From contig OZ038423.1 of assembly GCA_964036155.1 (NCBI GenBank), forward strand, positions 2,185,249-2,249,248: DNA of 64,000 nucleotides, written 5' to 3'. Under the pieces are notes generated by a model that had not been told where the DNA came from, ran no database searches, and saw only the letters and a program-made list of their open reading frames with translations. The number at the start of each line of letters is the position of its first letter. The first letter of the stretch is position 1. Shown in pieces: positions 59,019-64,000 of the stretch. A program made the position numbers and the translations under genes. This DNA comes from Diploscapter coronatus (taxonomy: Eukaryota; Nematoda; Chromadorea; Rhabditida; Rhabditidae).

Positions 59019-60700
59019 TTATTTGCTAATTGTCGGAGCATTCTTTGTGCTACTTCCTCCATCCACATGATTGCCAGTTTCCGCGTGGTAATCCGTGATT
59101 TGGCTCTTTTTCGAACATAATTTGTAATAGAAGAGGATCAGCCTGTTTCGATAGGGTTTTACGTAATATAGAGAAATTAGTGGAGAAGACACTGGGATGA
59201 TGCCCACACTCACAAATACTAGAGTTTCGAGTTCGGCACTCGTGTAAAACCCTAAATGGAAATAGGTTTAAAAATAGAAAGAAGTGAAAATAACCAAATT
59301 CCCCACTGGCATAGCAAAGTACTCCGGTGATGAAGCACGCAGGGAGAAGAGCTTGGAGTGTCAGAGCCTTGAGTTTATTAGTTTTAAAAACAATTTGAAA
59401 ATATTTACTTGAAGCAACTGCCTATGAAGCGCTTCGGTGGCTTTAGACATGCTACTGACGTTCTGACCCAATGTTACGATTATCTTCTTGCGCAGAATTA
59501 AAATCCCAATGTAAATCGGGGTAGTTAAAACAGTCTAAAGAGGTAAGAATTTCCGTTTTTCTTCGAACGTCGCCTACCATGTATAAGATTATATACATGA
59601 TGTACCATTTGTGAGTAATGTCAACACTCCCTGTAACTGTTTTATTTGTGAGATCGTAATGGGGATACATGGCGTGAAGATGCGCTGTGACTTCTTCGAT
59701 ATTTTCGTTCCCAAGCAAAAATGCTATCTAAATAATCACTTTGAAATCGAATATTAACACAAATTAACCAATTGAAATCCTGATGGAATGTAAACAATGA
59801 TGAGTGTTAGAACGACAGTCTTTCGATGGGGCGCTGGTCGAATTAGGATGTAATATCGGTAGGCGAATGACATGAGAAGGGACCATTGAGCGTGCATATG
59901 GAGATGGATCATAATGGTATATCTGAATAGAAATGCCATTATGCCGTCCAAATTTCTGGTTATATAATATTTGTATACTTCTTCACCAACGATTTTAAAC
60001 TTTTACTAAAAAAAACTTACCCATGGGCGCGGCGTAGCGCAGTGGTTGTGTGTTACTGCCTACAGCTAGGGCTCAAGTTCGCCCCCCGTTCCTACCCAAA
60101 CTAAGGAGTTTAGAAAATGTTGGTAGTGGATAAAACCACATAAAATTAGTCTAAAATCCCTCGCCTGTTGCACACAACAACAGTCTGTCCTCGGGACGGG
60201 CCACTAGTCCTGTGTGGCTAGGATAGGCCGACTGTACCCATTACAGGCTGAGGGTAGCCGACCCCACCCAGTGGGAAAAATAAGGCTAGGAAGAAAAAAA
60301 AAAAAAAAAAAAAAAATTAAAAAAAACTTACCCCACATAGCAGAATTGTGGACCCAGCAATGTGCAAGGTCCATTTGATATAAATGCAAGCACGTCTCCA
60401 CCGGGAATCACTCTTAATTTTCCGCATTTCAATAAAACCTCTGGCGTTATCCAAATACCTTTGAAACACAAAGAAATCCGTCACACAAGCTAGTAAATCA
60501 GTTAGTCCAAAATTTAGAATAAAAGTTGAGTATACACGAATTACTTTAGGAGTGTGATAGATACACAGGTAAACTGAATTTTTATTCCAATGAAACTTAC
60601 AAGTTTAAACCTTACTCAATATAGAATTGAATAACATTCCCAAAGTATTTTGGGTATAGTGCCAAACGTGCATTATGGAGATGATAAGTGATTCGGCCAT
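59019..60700 (-). CDS. SRD-family seven-TM chemoreceptor
   Basis: A sensory GPCR of serpentine receptor class delta. Read on the minus strand: MAESLIISIMHVWHYTQN with NSILIYLCIYHTPKVIRVYS, LNFGLTDLLACVTDFF, QRVIPGGDVLAFISNGPC, LLGPQFCYVGYTIMIHLHMH, SLLMSFAYRYYILIRPAP, LIIVYIPSGFQL, then TTPIYIGILILRKKI, SSMSKATEALHRQLLQALTL, and the C-terminal PLISLYYVKPYRNRLI, ending NAPTISK with a TAA at 59019-59021. The TPK-x-IR-x-Y, IP...ISNGPC, FAYRYYILxRPxP and MS-x-AT-x-xLHRQLL blocks are SRD hallmarks. All exons join in phase through 40-60 bp introns, except the one after FCYVG, which a SINE has enlarged. It looks intact. Confidence 0.92.
60023..60317 (+). mobile_element. tRNA-derived SINE with 16-bp target duplication
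   Basis: The 5' head GGGCGCGGCGTAGCGCAGTG contains an A-box-like TAGCGCAGTGG. About 40 bp on is a B-box-like GGCTCAAGTTC, the internal promoter layout of tRNA-derived SINEs. The body is about 220 bp, followed by an A tract at about 60,292-60,316. The direct repeat TAAAAAAAACTTACCC flanks it at 60007-60022 and 60318-60333, exactly 16 bp. It lies in an SRD gene intron, antisense to that gene. Confidence 0.93.
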
Positions 60701-61591
60701 TTCGAACTTCTTTTTGAAATTACAAATTATTTTATAGAATAAATTGCGGAAATCAAGAATATATATGTGAAACTTATCAAATGTGAAAGGTTATATGCAT
60801 ATTCACTCTCCCTACATTTATGTATCATGTGGACACGCGTGTGAAACAAGGCAGATGTGTGTTGCCTGTTGTCGTAAATGCTTTTGGGCGTTTATCTTTT
60901 GGATTATTTTTCTATTCATTAGTAGTACAACCAATTATTGTGCGTAAATCTTTATGCATGATGTCTTCTGCAATATACGATAATGCTTATCGATGTAAAA
61001 GGCGAACAAATGGACAATAATATCTCCGAAATTTGATGTATCTGTTAATTTTTGATCTTGTGAAGCATAAATTATTTTCGACTATTTAAAAAGGACTTAA
61101 TCTTTCAATAAATAAAAATCCTGATAAAATTACCATATAAAAAGAGAGAAGATTGAATTGGAAAATTTCATTGTAGTTATTCCCACGATTCATTTTTTTA
61201 AATTTAAAAATGTATTATGTCTAGCCCAAAGAGTCGGTTATTTTAGAGATCAAATGTTTATTTGAAATTCGTGTGAAATAGATAAGAACCTGAGCCTACT
61301 TAACAGTACAGAAAATATAAAATACTAACCTTCGGTCGGCCGCCTCATGGCCTTCCCTTGTCTAGGCCTTTTGCTTCGCAAAAATGCTGAACAAAAAATA
61401 CCAAACCAAAACAACACCAACACCACAACAACTCCAGCACAAAAAAAAATTCTTAAAAATTAACTTGCGTTGCATTTCTCATTTTCATGCTTATACCAAA
61501 CCTAGGAAGGACAATCGTCAGAAACCCCTTGCGAACTACCCCCATAGATTTTCTTCGCCTGACGAAAGTGCTCCCTGGATCTGAATTTTAG
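60701..61591. other. Divergent intergenic region, SRD gene to esterase cluster
   Basis: AT-rich with no gene. The last 90 bases (61497-61585) match 6781-6863 inverted. Confidence 0.55.
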
Positions 61592-61675
61592 GTAAAAAGC
61601 AACTTCTACCCCTCGACGAATTTCTTCGTGTGCCAAGCACCAGCTATTGATGAAAATAAGTCTCCATTTTGTTGA
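61592..61675 (+). pseudogene. Orphan last exon of a carboxylesterase
   Basis: After an ATTTTAG acceptor the frame reads VKSNFYPSTNFFVCQAPAID...SPFC and TGA. It is homologous to the last exon of the left-end esterase and to the other orphan exon at 9505-9588. No other esterase exon precedes it. It lies 187 bp upstream of an apparently complete esterase on the same strand, the same arrangement as at the left end. Confidence 0.85.
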
Positions 61676-61861
61676 ATTAAAAAAAATAAATTTTCTGATC
61701 ATAAGTAGTATTTGAACTCTGATGTGCTCTCGACGAAAGTTCCAAATTCTTGCTGACATCTTATCGAATTGATATGCTCTTTATTTTCGTCGTAATAAAA
61801 TTGACATAAAAATGGCTCAGAAATTGGCCCTAGTAATTGATCACAAAATAAACTGATCTGA

Positions 61862-64000
61862 ATGTTTCTTCGAATTTTGCTTTGCTCAATTTTACTCATC
61901 TTCGTCCGATGTGAAGTCGTCAATATCTCAATTCAAACGGTTGATGGTGTAGATGCTACGATTCAGGGTTAGTTTTCTCTCAAATATTTCATCACTCGAA
62001 AATGGGCATATATCAAAGCATAAATTTAATAATTTACACTGGATTTATTGCGACATAGACGAAATTATTTCAGGTCAGACATGTTGTGGATCCAATACAG
62101 TCGGTTGGATGTTCAGAGGAATACGTTACGCGAAGCCTCCTGTCGGTGACTTGAGATTTGCGGTAACTAACAATTCTTATCCTTTTTTTCTCAAATTCAC
62201 CTCTAGAACGCTCAAAGAAGCGATCCCCAAGGACACATCGATGCTATGAATTATGGCAAGGAGTGCAGTCAAAACAACGTCACTAACGAGGACTGTCTTT
62301 TTGTTAACGTGTTCACTCCAATTGTGAGAAATATTCCAAGAAGTGACCTGAATTCGCTGATTCAGGGAGTAAATTCATCACGGAAGTTGCCTGTGCTGTT
62401 CTACATACACGGCGGCGGCTGGGTGGATGGAAGTGGTGCCTTTGGGAGTGGAATCTACCCGAACATCGTTAACCGAGGCCCAGTCGTCATGGCGTCCATC
62501 AACTATCGTCTTGGACCCTTTGGTAGATAGCCCATAAAACCATCAGCTATCCTGCGAGTTTAGGTTTCTTCACGTCGAGAGAAGATACGATCCCAGGAAA
62601 TTTCGCGATCTCAGACATGATCGAAGCTTTGAATTGGGCCAAACGCTACATTTCTTTCTTCGGAGGCGACCCTGATCGAATCACTATAGACGGTCATAGG
62701 TACCGGAAAAGGTTGATCTGTTAGGATTTTGCATTTTCAGCTCCGGCGGAGAGTCCATCTCCACCCTAACGCTGTCTCCTCCAGCCAGAGGTTCTAAAAC
62801 TTCCTGAAGAAAAAGCGAAAATTCAAGTTCTAGGCCTCTTCAAGCAAGCCATCTTCCAAAGTGGAACTGCCTTCGGCGGAGGTGTCTCTCTTTGCCCGTA
62901 CAGAAACTCGAGCATACAACTGGCGATCAAACTTGGATGCGCCACAGCTGATCAATGGAACTCGGGACAGAACTTCAAAGTTAATAAAACGACTCCTGAG
63001 TTTCTTATTTCTCGATGGATTTAGCAAATTCTCCAATGTATGAGATCAGTCAATGCTTCAGCTCTTCAATATGACGACCTCCATTTCCCTTACAGACATT
63101 TTATGGAATGGGGCACTGAGATTGTGGGTTTTAATAATTTTATCATTTCATGCACAAGCGCGTCTTCAAATCGACGTAAGAAATGTTTTGTAGCGACGGA
63201 TATTTTACTAAAACATAGATGAACAGCTTGGCAGCAATGTGTTTATTCAGGACAAGTTCTTCATTCCCGACTCTCTCGAGAATCTGGCTCTGCAAAGACC
63301 GAAGATCAATGTGATGGCGGGAGATGTCACCACCGAATGGCTTGCTTGGGGTTAGATTGACCATCTGAATACCCATCGATCATCTTTAGAGTCCAACAAT
63401 ATCAAGGATGGTCGGATGTACAGTAGCTCGTTCACTAGACAGGGTATCATTGGGCAATTAAAGAGCATGTACGAACTGCATTGCTTCAATAATTACGGTT
63501 AGAAATACTTTCGTTTTCTTGACAATATTACTACAAACTTCAGATGCCGTCTTGCAGGGAGCCCAAGCGTACTACATCGATCCCAGGGAATTCGCTGATG
63601 ACGATCATGTCGAATGGATGAACTTGTGGATCAATGTAGGCCCGTCGGAAATCATTGTTGGAAAAGAACTTCAGTTGATGAGCGACTTGGATTTCACTGC
63701 GGGTGTTCTTCGGGATGCAAAGTATTTTGCCTACACTGGCTCGGACACTTACATCTACAGCTTCGACTATTTCTCGCCCTTAGCATATTCTTGGCTCAAC
63801 ATCAGTACACTGAGAAATGCTCCGCATAGTTGGGAAATGGACTATCTGTTTTCGACTGGTAAAGATCGACTTTCTTTCTGAAAACATATGGATTTTAGCT
63901 TGTAACGGTTATACTTGTCAAGCAGAAGATATGGCGTTGAAAGAAATCATGCAAAAGTGCTGGGTCAATTTTATTTTGACTGGAAATCCCACACCAATCA
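61862..64000 (+). CDS. Carboxylesterase paralogue, truncated by window end
   Basis: Close paralogue of the esterase at 6893-9225, in inverted orientation. Signal peptide MFLRILLCSILLIFVRCE, then GQTCCGSNTVGWMFRGIRYA, EDCLFVNVFTP, LFYIHGGGWVDGSG, GFFTSREDTIPGNFAISDM, the nucleophile elbow DGHSSGGES, SLENLALQRPKINVMAGDV and the histidine segment NAPHSWEMDYLF. The window ends inside the exon beginning CNGYTCQAEDMAL. Introns have counterparts in the left-end gene, and the first intron is still alignable there. An additional intron of about 40 bp interrupts the serine codon of GHS|S. All visible exons are open, so it looks functional. Confidence 0.92.

Noticed and set aside
60023..60110. Candidate tRNA gene
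   Set aside because: Promoter boxes resemble a tRNA, but the sequence continues into a SINE body with an A-tail and target duplication, and no proper cloverleaf was evident.
1..64000. CRISPR arrays, prokaryotic defence or operon structures
   Set aside because: The genes are spliced and of nematode type; no regularly spaced direct repeats were seen.

Overview
The window looks like nuclear DNA of a free-living-type nematode (probably Rhabditina; species not determinable by eye). It is AT-rich. Its genes are split by many short (about 40-60 bp) introns with TTTCAG-type acceptors. Its gene families are nematode-typical: SRD and SRI/SRH-like chemoreceptors, expanded carboxylesterases, GH25 lysozyme, and GH30 glucosylceramidase. 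No bacterial operons, rRNA, true tRNA genes or CRISPR arrays were seen. All exon structures were read by hand from frame continuity and GT/AG sites, so outer ends are usually firmer than every internal junction.

Layout. 1-10 kb: a 3'-end remnant matching the lysozyme 3' flank (-), a small C2H2 zinc-finger gene (+), a seven-TM chemoreceptor (-) with a mariner element in its first intron, a carboxylesterase (-), and an orphan carboxylesterase last exon (-). 10-14.6 kb: no gene seen. 14.7-17 kb: a cytochrome P450 (+). 18.8-23.9 kb: a BAR-RhoGAP gene of the ARHGAP17/44-SH3BP1 type (-). 24-28.4 kb: no gene seen, microsatellites. 28.5-38.1 kb: a small secreted six-cysteine protein, then three tandem paralogues (+) of a secreted cysteine-rich family I cannot name. 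39-46.9 kb: a WDR26/Gid7-like CTLH-complex gene (-). 46.9-51.2 kb: divergent intergenic region. 51.2-58.2 kb: glucosylceramidase (+), a small Zn-finger-like gene (-), and a GH25 lysozyme (+) whose 2.2-kb intron is almost entirely one giant palindrome. 59-64 kb: an SRD chemoreceptor (-) with a SINE at a splice site, a second orphan carboxylesterase last exon (+) and a second carboxylesterase (+) running off the end.

The two ends are related. Carboxylesterase plus upstream orphan last exon occurs at 6.9-9.6 kb (-) and 61.6-64 kb (+), and the lysozyme 3' flank at 58.2 kb (+) recurs at 1-210 (-). Chemoreceptors, esterases, P450, lysozyme and secreted cysteine-rich proteins together suggest an environment- and microbe-facing accessory region around two conserved genes (RhoGAP and WDR26).

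The most unusual content is (i) the tandem secreted cysteine-rich family, (ii) an abundance of intronic foldback elements, including two near-perfect palindromes and a hairpin family with TATTTGGAAA-like ends, and (iii) the inverted esterase duplication, with an intron present in only one copy, inside the catalytic serine codon.
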